Below are positions 1-9,500 of a stretch of 50,540 nucleotides of DNA, in pieces. The number at the start of each line of letters is the position of its first letter. Position 1 is the first letter of the stretch. The stretch lies in NCBI GenBank assembly GCA_022616075.1, contig JAKEFK010000164.1, positions 1-50,540 of the forward strand, in the 5' to 3' direction. The stretch is from a bacterium. Lineage in GTDB: Bacteria > Acidobacteriota > HRBIN11 > JAKEFK01. Under the pieces are notes generated by a model. That model did not search any database. It was not told where the DNA came from and saw only the letters and a program-made list of their open reading frames with translations. The translations under genes and the position numbers were made by a program.

Positions 1-1561
1 AAGCCGTGCGCAGTGAGACAATCCCGTTAAAACTTCCATTGTAATTTTGCGGTTGCCAGGTGGCCCGGTCGATTTGAATGCTCCACGGCTCATCTGCAAC
101 GAGTGAAGATGTTGTGTAAAACCGGCTTTGTGAGTCAAAAGCAGTTTCCAACGCAGCCGCATATACAAATGGTTTAAAGCTGCTTCCCGGCTGCCTGTGA
201 GCCTGGGTCAAACGGTCAAACTGGCTTCCCGAAAAATTTCGGCCGCCCACAAAGGCTCTGATTTTTCCCGTGGTAGCTTCGATAGCGATCAAGGAACCTT
301 GCACGCGACCCCGAACACGTTTTCCACGAACTTTGTCGATTGATGCAAGACCTTCCGATAACGCTTGCTGAGCCGCAAGCTGCATGTCGTAGTCAAGAGT
401 CGAAATGATCCTGTAATCCTCTTCGTGCAAAGCTTTTGAAGAGAATTGTTCTTTCAATTGCTTTTTCAAATATGTCAAAAAGTAAGGAGCCCTGTTGTGC
501 GCTCTATCCGGTTGTTTAATCTCCAGACTTGAGCTCATGTATTTTTCACAATCTTTCGAAGATAGAGATCCGACATCTTTCATCGCGAGAAGAACGGAAT
601 CGCGGCGCAATTTTGCTTTTTCCGGATGTCGGTACGGATCGTACCGGCTGGGCGCTTGAATTAAACCGGCAAGCGTCGCAGCTTCAGGTATGGTTAGAAG
701 GCGCGCATCTTTTTTGAAATAAAGTTTACTTGCTTCGCCGATTCCCTTAATACTCACAGGGCCTTGTTGCCCTAAATAAATTTCGTTCAAATAGAATTCC
801 AGAATTTCATCTTTGCTGTACTTTGCTTCCATCAGAACGGCCATGGCTGCTTCGCTCATTTTCCGGCGCACTGTTTTTTCAGGAGTTAAGTACAGATTTT
901 TTACTAGTTGCTGCGTGATTGTGCTTCCACCCTGAAACGGACCCTCATCGCGGAGGTTATTGAGAAAAGCTCGCCCAATCGAAGCCACATCAACACCGCT
1001 ATGTTTGTAAAACCTTCGATCTTCGACCGCAACGACTGCATCCAGAACGTGTTTCGGAAGGTCCTCTATCTTTACTAGCGTGCGTTTTTCCCATTCTGAT
1101 CCAAAGAGTGTTGCCAGCGGTGTTGGTTCCAATGTGTAATGATCAACCCTCATGTTATCGGCTGCATCCACAATCTTCTGAATTTTTGTGTTGTTGAAAG
1201 TCACAAGAACTGGCTTTGTTTCTTCATTTGCTAATGGGCGCTTTCGAAACAAAACCTCTCGCTTGGTATACACATACTGCCCAGGTTGTATGTTTTTTGC
1301 TGAAGTCTCTACGTAATTGAGTCTCTGTAGGTATTGAATCAACCAATCCTTGGAAATCACTTTACCAGGAGAAATCGTGGGAGGTTCGGCGTAAATCGTT
1401 GCAGGAAGTTGCCATGTAATCTCGTCGATCTGTCTTTCCATCCAAACGAGATTGCCAATCACCAGGAAACCCGATACAACGACTATCCCCACGACAGTTA
1501 CGCAAAGGGCGAAGAATATTGCCGTCTGGAGATTGCTGGGTCTGAAAATCATTACTCTCAT
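1..1561 (-). CDS. Class A penicillin-binding protein (PBP1-type), N-terminal part
   Basis: Bifunctional peptidoglycan synthase, cut by the window edge: the first 520 codons are present and the C-terminus lies before base 1. The protein starts with a short cytoplasmic stretch and one membrane helix (about residues 12-40). A glycosyltransferase 51 domain follows, with its hallmark EDRRFYKHSGVD near residue 180, GGSTITQQLVKN near 205, and RKMSEA and EFYLNEIYLGQ after that. The transpeptidase domain begins after residue 400 and shows the nucleophile motif SSFK, with catalytic Ser at about 460. The region between helix and transglycosylase resembles the PBP1b UB2H-like spacer. The ATG at 1561 was chosen because GGAG sits about seven bases upstream; an in-frame ATG three codons later is possible. 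It polymerises and cross-links murein at the periplasmic face. Family assignment is firm; the 1A/1B subtype is inferred. Confidence 0.93.
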   Translation of the reverse strand, partial: MRVMIFRPSNLQTAIFFALCVTVVGIVVVSGFLVIGNLVWMERQIDEITWQLPATIYAEPPTISPGKVISKDWLIQYLQRLNYVETSAKNIQPGQYVYTKREVLFRKRPLANEETKPVLVTFNNTKIQKIVDAADNMRVDHYTLEPTPLATLFGSEWEKRTLVKIEDLPKHVLDAVVAVEDRRFYKHSGVDVASIGRAFLNNLRDEGPFQGGSTITQQLVKNLYLTPEKTVRRKMSEAAMAVLMEAKYSKDEILEFYLNEIYLGQQGPVSIKGIGEASKLYFKKDARLLTIPEAATLAGLIQAPSRYDPYRHPEKAKLRRDSVLLAMKDVGSLSSKDCEKYMSSSLEIKQPDRAHNRAPYFLTYLKKQLKEQFSSKALHEEDYRIISTLDYDMQLAAQQALSEGLASIDKVRGKRVRGRVQGSLIAIEATTGKIRAFVGGRNFSGSQFDRLTQAHRQPGSSFKPFVYAAALETAFDSQSRFYTTSSLVADEPWSIQIDRATWQPQNYNGSFNGIVSLRTA

Positions 1562-1708
1562 CACGATCTCCTTCTCTAAGCCAAAGGTAGAGATTGCAAG
1601 CTAAAGCGGGTATCAAAAAGCACCTATAACCAATGTCGCCAGTAGCGCCTAGATAAGGGTGATTTCGTACGGCATTGTGTGGTTGATTCTGTGACGAGTG
1701 GGCCAAGC

Positions 1709-1767
1709 AAAGTAGCGCGGACGTCTGGTCTGCGTAATGGGCGCAGGCGGGACGGCCGCGCTACTTT
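1709..1767. repeat. REP-like hairpin, family A (GTAGCGCGG type)
   Basis: An imperfect palindrome opens with AAAGTAGCGCGGACGTC and closes with CCGCGCTACTTT. It fills the gap between the convergent-side end of the methyltransferase gene (stop at 1774) and the start of the penicillin-binding protein gene. The same arms recur at several other places in this window. The rest of 1562-1773 shows no gene. Confidence 0.85.
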
Positions 1768-1773
1768 GTTTAA

Positions 1774-3552
1774 CTACGAACGGGTCCAGCTGAGCGGATA
1801 GAAACCCAGTTTCCTGGCAAGGCTTTCCGGTACGCAAAAATAGGTCATGGAAATCGGAGGGTTATATCCTCCTTTTCGCGGAAAAGGATAGATCGTTCGG
1901 GTGTGGGCCGAGTATTTGGGCAGGACGGCGTAACCCCCAAGGGATGCGCAAATTTTCCAGCTGTAACGGCCTTCCCGGTCTGCGCCCGCGGCTGGGCGCA
2001 ATCCCTGTCCGGACAACTCGTGAACGTATCGAAATCCTGCATGATAAGTGTTCCATCCCGTGCTGAGCAGATCGTGATCTCCCAGAGCGGACTCCTCCGT
2101 GAAGATCAGCAAAAATCCGGCTTCGCAATACTTTCTAAATACATCGATGATCTTTGCATTCGTCTGTCCGCGAATCTCATGAAATCCATTGCCCACGAAC
2201 ATCACGGCATCGACAGTCGAAAATCCCTTGTCTCTCACTGCTGTGATCACTGCATCAGGATTTGCAATATCGGCGCGGCGCACAAAGATCATGTTCGCTG
2301 GAAGGACTTTCTGTTTTTGCAGTTCCAAAGCCGCATCGATCGCTGCATCTTCCAGATCGGCGCCGAAATACTGCATGTTTTCCTCGCCTGTTCTTTCCAA
2401 TCGCTGGCGCGTTGCTTCCCCCTGGCCTAATGCGTGTTCAATGAAAACGCGATAGTCAAAACTCTGCTCATTGCAAAACCGGTCCAGACTGTCGTTCCCC
2501 ATCTCAAACGTCTTCCGGTTTGCAGCCTGGCTGGCGGCAATATTCTTGGTCCTTTGCACATGAGTGCTTGTAGCTTTTCCGCGCAACTTGTTTTCCAGCT
2601 CGCGCATATAGGGCACGTATGCATGAATGATTCCGAACGGTCCGGGACCTCGATTCAAAATGCGCGCGCCGAATGCAGTTACTGAGTCGTCCTGAAGAAC
2701 ACCGGCATCTTCCAGCAGCCGGGTCATTTCTGGAAAGAAACCCGAGAGTTTTACACCCGGTTCGGCAGTCGAAGCGATGTTCAGAACGCGCAAAGAGAGA
2801 ACGGTCGGAACCAGCCGGTATCCGATTCCAACTTGAAAATGATCCGCCTGCCAGCTTTTGTGGATGTGTTCCGTTTCGGGATAGTTATAAAATTCGCGAA
2901 CCAGATTTTCTTCTGTGCTTGAGGAATTGCCTTGTATAACCTTTACGATCGGATCGACCATGTCGGTTAGGAATTTCTCCTGAAGCGATTCGGCTTTTTG
3001 AAAGATGTCTACGGCTTGAAAACATTGCGCAAGTGAGTAACGGGAACCGCGGCAACGTAAGTAGCCACGGGAATGCAAGAAAGACAAGTCCCAGCTCAGG
3101 TGTTTGCGATCGACTCCCAGCTTGTCTGCCAGCTCGTCCCGGTCAATGAATCCACCATCCAGAAAAAGTTGGACCATGCCGAGTTTTGAATGCACCGAGA
3201 GAATGTGCTTCAGTATCCAGTGATCGGGTGGTGCGCAAATCCCGGCGCTCTGAACCACGTTCCGGAGAACGAAAATCGCTTTTTGCAATGAGATATTCTC
3301 ACTTTTTTGAAACGGATGTGAGTGCTTTAACCCTTCTTCTAAATTGGCGAGCCAGTCCAGTAAATCTTTTCCATATGCAAAAAGATGAGGAACTTCTTGC
3401 AAAAAGAGTTGAAAGGAACTCTGCGAAATGTAAGGGAAGCCGGATGTGCTGAGACTTGTTTTTGAAGCCAGCACTCTGGTGAGTTCCGTTCGGTGTGCAT
3501 GCGGGTAAGCTTCCAGGAATTGATAAACGCGTTTACTGAACGAATCCGGCAT
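1774..3552 (-). CDS. Winged-helix plus methyltransferase-like protein, unknown substrate
   Basis: A 592-residue cytoplasmic protein. An N-terminal helical part is followed by a winged-helix-like segment (about residues 140-195; DRDELADKLGVDRKHLSWDL reads like a helix-turn-helix). The C-terminal half looks like a class I SAM-dependent methyltransferase: an acidic GADLEDAAI segment, then RRADIANPD, then VDAVMFVGNGFHEI, which match motifs II to IV by pattern. The usual glycine-rich motif I is weak (EHALGQGEA). This order, winged helix then Rossmann fold, is that of small-molecule O-methyltransferases, where the winged helix dimerises rather than binding DNA. The ATG at 3552 is preferred; a TTG at 3579 would add nine residues and abut a palindrome. 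Function is not assigned beyond this. Confidence 0.7.
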   Translation of the reverse strand: MPDSFSKRVYQFLEAYPHAHRTELTRVLASKTSLSTSGFPYISQSSFQLFLQEVPHLFAYGKDLLDWLANLEEGLKHSHPFQKSENISLQKAIFVLRNVVQSAGICAPPDHWILKHILSVHSKLGMVQLFLDGGFIDRDELADKLGVDRKHLSWDLSFLHSRGYLRCRGSRYSLAQCFQAVDIFQKAESLQEKFLTDMVDPIVKVIQGNSSSTEENLVREFYNYPETEHIHKSWQADHFQVGIGYRLVPTVLSLRVLNIASTAEPGVKLSGFFPEMTRLLEDAGVLQDDSVTAFGARILNRGPGPFGIIHAYVPYMRELENKLRGKATSTHVQRTKNIAASQAANRKTFEMGNDSLDRFCNEQSFDYRVFIEHALGQGEATRQRLERTGEENMQYFGADLEDAAIDAALELQKQKVLPANMIFVRRADIANPDAVITAVRDKGFSTVDAVMFVGNGFHEIRGQTNAKIIDVFRKYCEAGFLLIFTEESALGDHDLLSTGWNTYHAGFRYVHELSGQGLRPAAGADREGRYSWKICASLGGYAVLPKYSAHTRTIYPFPRKGGYNPPISMTYFCVPESLARKLGFYPLSWTRS

Positions 3553-3582
3553 CAAGAAATTATAAGCTCCAAAATTCAATCA

Positions 3583-3688
3583 CGAAATTACAAATAATAT
3601 TCAAACCTCAAATTTACAATTTTCAAACGAGCCCTCGCAAGCGATTTGGTCCTTGAATTTTGGACGTTGAATATTATTTGTAATTTCG
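3583..3688. repeat. Inverted repeat, AT-rich (family D)
   Basis: Two perfect 22-bp arms lie at 3583-3604 and 3667-3688, starting CGAAATTACAAATAATATTC and its complement. They surround a 62-bp centre holding further matching pieces (CCAAAATTCAA at 3569 and its complement at 3653). It fills the gap between two minus-strand genes. It is much more AT-rich than its surroundings and unlike the GTAGCGCGG family. Confidence 0.85.
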
Positions 3689-3704
3689 GATTTGGTAAAA
3701 TTGG

Positions 3705-5591
3705 TTATTCCGCCATGATGCCTGCCGGCATTTGGCTCGGAAAGAGGATTCGAAAAATGGTTCCGGGTGACCGGTTCATTTCAATGCTTCCTTGAAGCTG
3801 TTTGGCAAGCGTATTTACCAGCCGCATTCCGAGCGACTGCGTGTTTCGGAAATCCAGATTTTCAGGAAAACCGACCCCATCATCTTGAACCTTCAGTTCA
3901 AAGACGCCGTCCTTCTGTTTTGTTTCGATTGAAATCGCGCCGTTCTCACGCTGCGGAAAAGCGTATTTCAACGCATTGGATACCAGTTCACTTACAATCA
4001 ATCCACAGGGGATCGCAGTGTCAATGGTGAGGAACGCCTGCGAATCCACATTCAATTTCACGCGCTCCGGATCCACACCATAGGAACGGAACAGGAAGTT
4101 TGATAAATCACGAATGTATTCCGCGAAATGAATCTGATTGAGATTTTCCGTTTGATACAATTTTTCGTGTATCAAGGCCATTGAATGAACTCGATTTTGA
4201 CTTTCATCCAGAACGCTCCGGCATTCTATGGAGGATACATAATTCTTTTGGAGGTTCAATAAGCTGGAAATGATCTGTAGATTATTCTTCACGCGGTGAT
4301 GGATTTCCTTCAAAAGAAGGTCCTTTTCAGCCACCGATTTTTTCAGCAAGCCTTCCATGCGTTTTCTTTCTGTGATATCGATCATGATTCCACGTAAGCG
4401 TTCATTGTGTTCACCGGAAGCCTGGTAAAGTCCGATGATATTGTTCATCCAGATCACTCTGCCGTCTGCGGTGATCACCCTGTATTCCAGTTCCCGGTCT
4501 TTGGTGGAGGGGTCAATTTCCGTGAATTTTCTGATAATCCTGTCCCGGTCATCCGGATGAATGATGTTTCTCCAGAACCTCGGATTTTCCGTCCATTGGC
4601 TGGCCGGGTACCCGAGAATGTATTCGGTCTGGCTGCTGACAAAGATGAACGTCAAGCTCCGCGGAAGCGCTTCCCATACGATGGCATCGAGTCCTTCGAC
4701 AAGCTCCTGATAACGGCTTCTGGCTTCTGTGGCCGATCGCTCCGCTTCCTCCAATTCCACGGTTCGCTCTTTCACGCGCCGCTCCAGTTCTTCATTTGCA
4801 AGACGGATTGCTTCTTCGGCTTCCTTCCTTTCCGAAACATCCAGCATGATTCCAATCAATTCAAATGAATCTTCGTCATCTTTCGGTACGCGGACAACGT
4901 TGTGGAACCAATGCGTTTCGCCGTTCTGCGCGATCAAACGGTATTCAATTTCCACCGGAATTCTTTCATGAGCGGCTCTTAACATCGAAGAAATTACCCA
5001 CTTGTTGTCCTGCGTATGAAGGTGGGATACAAAGAAATTTTCATCCGCCAACCATGTTTCCACCGGGTAGCCCAGAATTTTTTCCGCTTCCCGGCTCACA
5101 AACTGAAATCTCATGGTTCTTGCGTCCGCGCGCCAAACGATAAGATTTCCTGTTTCATACAAGCTGGTGAAGTGTTTACCGGCTTGCTTGAGCGCTTCCT
5201 GTTTGATGTAAATGTCGATGAAGAAAGAAACTTTTGCCCGGAGTATATCGGGATCAACCGGTTTCATCAGGTAATCCACGGCCCCCGCTAAGTAGCCCTG
5301 CGAAATGGACTCAGCGTCTTTTGTGACTCCTGTTATGAAAATGATGGGAACGTAGCGATTTTTTTCTCTTTGCCGGATCAAACGGGCCACTTCAAAACCG
5401 CTCAAAGTAGGAAGTTTTACATCAAGAAGAATCAATGCGAAATCCAGTCGAAGAAGCCAGCGCAATGCTTCTTCTCCCGAAGTTGCCTTTACGATGTTGT
5501 AATGGGCTTGCTTTAAAACAGCTTCCAATACATCGAGAGTCTCCATGTGATCGTCAACGATCAAAATGTTTACTTGATGTATGTCGTTCAC
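3705..5591 (-). CDS. Hybrid sensor: REC-PAS-PAS-HisKA_2 histidine kinase
   Basis: Cytoplasmic two-component protein of 628 residues with no membrane segment. It has an N-terminal receiver domain (about 8-125; phospho-acceptor Asp57 in ILLDVKLP, conserved Lys in MKPVDPD), two PAS_3-type sensor domains (about 145-265 and 300-420) joined by a coiled segment, and a HisKA_2 dimerisation domain. The His pair 431-432 sits in EIHHRVKNNLQ, followed by an HATPase domain with DDGVGFPEN. HisKA_2 kinases with an N-terminal receiver usually act inside phosphorelays. The start is GTG at 5591, three bases after the cheR stop, so the two genes are surely co-transcribed and probably translationally coupled. 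It likely takes its input from the poly-HAMP kinase upstream, but that is inference. Confidence 0.92.
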   Translation of the reverse strand: MNDIHQVNILIVDDHMETLDVLEAVLKQAHYNIVKATSGEEALRWLLRLDFALILLDVKLPTLSGFEVARLIRQREKNRYVPIIFITGVTKDAESISQGYLAGAVDYLMKPVDPDILRAKVSFFIDIYIKQEALKQAGKHFTSLYETGNLIVWRADARTMRFQFVSREAEKILGYPVETWLADENFFVSHLHTQDNKWVISSMLRAAHERIPVEIEYRLIAQNGETHWFHNVVRVPKDDEDSFELIGIMLDVSERKEAEEAIRLANEELERRVKERTVELEEAERSATEARSRYQELVEGLDAIVWEALPRSLTFIFVSSQTEYILGYPASQWTENPRFWRNIIHPDDRDRIIRKFTEIDPSTKDRELEYRVITADGRVIWMNNIIGLYQASGEHNERLRGIMIDITERKRMEGLLKKSVAEKDLLLKEIHHRVKNNLQIISSLLNLQKNYVSSIECRSVLDESQNRVHSMALIHEKLYQTENLNQIHFAEYIRDLSNFLFRSYGVDPERVKLNVDSQAFLTIDTAIPCGLIVSELVSNALKYAFPQRENGAISIETKQKDGVFELKVQDDGVGFPENLDFRNTQSLGMRLVNTLAKQLQGSIEMNRSPGTIFRILFPSQMPAGIMAE

Positions 5592-5594
5592 TTG

Positions 5595-6449
5595 CTAATC
5601 TCTGGTTTTCTGATAACCGCAGTTGAGATTCCGGTAGTCCATCTCGTGTGAAGTGAAGTACAGAGATTCATTTTCACCAAGGCTCAAGATTCCGAGAGGG
5701 CAGAGGCTCTCAAATAAAAGGTTATGCACACGATTGCGCAATTCTTTGTTGAAATAAATCAAAACATTTCGACAGAGAATGTAATTGAATTCTTGAAAGG
5801 AATGGTCGGTAGCCAGATTGTGCAATTGAAAGGTTACGTTTTGCGTGAGAGCGCGATCAAATATGGCTTCCTCTCCTTTGACGATGAAATAATCTGAGAA
5901 GGAACTTTTACCGCCGGCGTCCAGATAATTGTTGCTGTATTCCGGAATGCGTTCTGCAGGAAACCTTCCTTGCTTTGCCGCAGTAAGAACTTCTTCTTGA
6001 ATATCTGTAGCGTAAATACGGGCGCGAGAGTACAGATTCTCTTCATGGAGAAGAATCGCCATCGAATAAACTTCCTCCCCTGTTGAACATCCGGCATGCC
6101 AGATTCTGATGAAAGGATAGGTCCGAAGCCACCGAAGAACGTTTGTGCGAACGTCTGCGTAAAATTGAGGATCCCGGAACAGGGAAGTGGTCGTTACGAA
6201 TAGTTCCCAGAGAAAACGTTCTAGAGCGCGTGGATCATGAAGCACTCGTTCCTGCAATGCCGAGATCGTTGGAAGTCCGATTGTGTGCGAATATTCAGTC
6301 GCTTTACGGGTAATGGTAGAGACAGAATAATCACGGAAGTCCAGACCATAAACCTGGTAGATACCCTCCAGAAGAAGGCGCGCTTCTATCGCTGCCAGAT
6401 CGTTATCCGGTCGTCTGTCAGGGACCCTGTTCATGCGATTCTGCGGCAT
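5595..6449 (-). CDS. cheR: CheR-type protein-glutamate O-methyltransferase
   Basis: A 284-residue SAM-dependent methyltransferase of the CheR family. The N-terminal helical domain runs to about residue 90. The catalytic domain holds the SAM-binding IWHAGCSTGEEVYSMA, then IYATDIQ and the late motif YILCRNVLIYF. The ATG at 6449 was preferred over the GTG at 6458 because GAGGTGA lies just upstream of it. CheR normally methylates glutamates on chemoreceptors, but no chemoreceptor or CheB is in this window. The gene sits between two histidine kinases with only three bases to the next, so it more likely belongs to a non-chemotaxis sensory pathway, perhaps modifying the long HAMP array protein. That target is a guess. 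Confidence 0.92.
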   Translation of the reverse strand: MPQNRMNRVPDRRPDNDLAAIEARLLLEGIYQVYGLDFRDYSVSTITRKATEYSHTIGLPTISALQERVLHDPRALERFLWELFVTTTSLFRDPQFYADVRTNVLRWLRTYPFIRIWHAGCSTGEEVYSMAILLHEENLYSRARIYATDIQEEVLTAAKQGRFPAERIPEYSNNYLDAGGKSSFSDYFIVKGEEAIFDRALTQNVTFQLHNLATDHSFQEFNYILCRNVLIYFNKELRNRVHNLLFESLCPLGILSLGENESLYFTSHEMDYRNLNCGYQKTRD

Positions 6450-6467
6450 TACAATCACCTCGAATTA

Positions 6468-6524
6468 AGTAGCGCGGACGTCTCGTCTGCGCGCATTACG
6501 CAGGGCGGGACGCCCGCGCTACTT
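6468..6524. repeat. REP-like hairpin, family A
   Basis: Palindrome opening AGTAGCGCGGACGTCTCGTC and closing GGACGCCCGCGCTACTTT, in the 80-bp gap between the poly-HAMP kinase and cheR. Same family as the copy at 1709. Confidence 0.88.
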
Positions 6525-6529
6525 TCATC

Positions 6530-9500
6530 CTATGTCTTTTGGCCGTCTCCTTTGTATAGCCAAACACGCATTAACGACAATAGCTTTTCAACATCCACAG
6601 GTTTTGCGATGTAATCCGATGCGCCAGCCTCCATGCATTTTTCACGGTCCCCTTTCATTGCTTTTGCTGTGAGCGCGATGACTGCTAACTGGCGAAAATT
6701 TTCTTTTTTCCTGAGCTCTCGGATCGTTTCGTAGCCATCCATTCCTGGCATCATGATATCCATCAAAACCAGATCGGTATCGGGATTCTTTTCCAGCATT
6801 TCGATCCCTTCACGGCCATTTTCTGCAAACAGGATTTTCATGGGTTGATCCTGAGGCACGCTATTCTCCAGAACACTCGTAAGAGCAAATATATTCCTCA
6901 CATCGTCATCGACAATCAAAACTTTCCTGTTTGCCAGGACAGAATCTTGATCGTGCAGCTGCGCGAGAATTTGCTCTTTTTCTTTGGGAAGTTTCGACTC
7001 CACGCGGTGCAGAAACAGCGCAGTCTCATCCAGTAACCTTTCCGGAGAACTCACACCCTTGATGACAATACTGTCGGCATATCGCTTCAGCTGAGTTTCC
7101 TCTTTTTCCGTCAGCTCGCGTCCCGTGTAGACAATGATCGGCAGTTCTGTGTATCTGGCTTTTACTTCTTCCAGTAGCTCAAAGCCGTCTATATCGGGAA
7201 GACTCAGATCCAGGACCATGCAATCGACTCTTTGCCGCTTCATGATTTCCACGGCTTCAGTTCCGGTGGCGGCTGAAACAATATCGAGATCGGTAGCGCC
7301 GATCAATTCGGCTATTGCTTTACGCTGCGCTTCGTCATCTTCGACCACAAGAAGCGTTTTCATTCCGCGATTGATGAAATCGACGATTTTATCGAGCGCG
7401 TTATCGAGTGTTTCGGGCGAAACAGGTTTCATCATGTAGGCGTAAGCGCCTTGCTGAAGACCCCGGTGGCGATCTTCCAACACCGAAATAATCTGTACAG
7501 GAATGTGACGCGTTCGCGGATGATGTTTCAACCTGGTCAGGACGGTCCAACCATCCAGGACAGGCAGGACCATATCCAGAAGAATGGCGTCCGGAATGAA
7601 TTCGTGCGCCAGCGCCAGGCCTGTGTCCCCCTTGTGAGCGAGGATCACTTTAAAACCTTTTTGATGGGCGATATCAACGAGTATGCCCGCAAAATTCTCA
7701 TCATCCTCCACTATCAGTAGAGTTTTATCGCCCGGCCGGAGCTCGTACCGGTCATCCAGAAATTCAGTCTGTGTGAAAAGATCTTGTGGAAGGGTCACAT
7801 CAGTTAGCATTTGTTCCAGCCTCCTGAAGCCGGGAATTTGGGAGTCAAGAGAGGGAGTGACGGCTACGTACTTCTCTGGCAAATACAGTGTGAAAACGCT
7901 GCCCTCGCCCGGTTCGCTGGAAAGATGGATTTCGCCACCAAGCAAACGCACAATTTCGCGGCTGATGGTGAGGCCAAGACCGGTTCCACCGTGACTTCTG
8001 TTGGATCCGCTGTCCCCTTGCTGGAACGCCTCAAAGATGATTCGTTGTTTGTCTTTGGGGATGCCGATACCGGTGTCAGTAACGGCGATGGCAATCACGT
8101 TTTGCGAGTCACGCAGAGTTGGCGCGGTCAGATGATTTGCGGGCGGAGCCGCGCTGATGTTCATCTCGATCTTGCCTGAGTCTGTGAACTTAAACGCATT
8201 GGACAACAGATTTCTCAGCACTTGTTCCAGGCGGAGCGGATCGGTCCGCATGATTCCCGGAGCCGTTTCATCGATTCTGATTTCATAATCCAGTCCCTTT
8301 TGTTCTGCAATTTGCCGGAAACTTCTTTCAGCGAACGAACGAATGTCATCAAGGTCGAAGTCCTGGATTTGTATGTCCATCTTGCCTGCTTCAATTTTGG
8401 AAAGGTCTAGAACCTCATTGATCAACCCCAGCAAATCGTTACCGGAGGCAAAGATTGTTTGCAAATAGTCGACTTGCTTTACTGTCAGATTCTGATCTTT
8501 GTTTTCGGAGACCAGTTTCGCAAGAAGAAGAATACTGTTCAGAGGCGTTCTCAGTTCGTGAGACATGTTGGCCAGGAATTCGGATTTGTATTTGGAGGTG
8601 ATGGCGAGCTGTTCTGCTTTTTCTTGCAAGGAGGCCTGCGCCAGTTCCAGCTCACGGTTCTTGGTCTCGACCATTTTCTTTTGATCCGAAAGCAAGCGTG
8701 CCTTCTCTTCCAAATCCTCATTGGTTCGTTGCAATTCATCCTGTTGCTGGCGAAGCAATTCCTGCGATGCTTTCAACGCTTGTGTTTGTTCTTCGAGTTC
8801 TTCATTCGAGCGCTTTAATTCTTCTTGCTGGCTTTGCAATTCTCCTGCGAGCGCCTGCGATTGTTTGAGGAGCTCTTCCGTGCGCATGCTGGCGCCGATC
8901 ATGTTCAAAACAACGCCGAGACTCTCCATCAATTGTTCGAGGAAGAGTTGATGCACCGGACTGAAGTGTTCAAACGAAGCAAGTTCGGTAACCGCCATAA
9001 CCTGTCCTTCGAACAAAACCGGAAGCACAATGATGTTCCGTGGCGTTCCTTCTCCAAGACCGGAACTAATCTTGACGTAGTCTTTGGGAGGGTCCGTGAT
9101 GAGGATCGGTTTCTTCTCCAGCGCGCACTGTCCTACAAGACTTTCGCCATATTGAAATTTGTTGGCCACGGACTTCCGCACTTTGTAACCGTAACTGCTG
9201 AGAAGTTTCAACATCGGTTGTCCGCCTTCGGAGTCTTTGACATAAAACACACCATGCTGTGCGGAGACCAGCGGCGTCAGCTCAGACATGATGCTCTGTG
9301 CAACTGTTTGCAGGTCGCGTTGTCCTTGCAACATGCGGGAGAATCTTGCCAGGTTCGTTTTCAACCAGTCCTGTTCCACATTCTTTTGCGTTGTGTCTTT
9401 CAAAGTCAGAATCATCTGGTTGATATTGTTTTTCAATTCTTCGACTTCACCCATGGCTTCCACGGCAACCGAACGTGTCAGATCGCCGCGAGTCACTGCG

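Noticed and set aside
1362-1706. Minus-strand frame of 114 codons overlapping the start of the penicillin-binding protein
   Set aside because: It is a shifted reading of the same strand with no ribosome site; the family motifs are all in the other frame.
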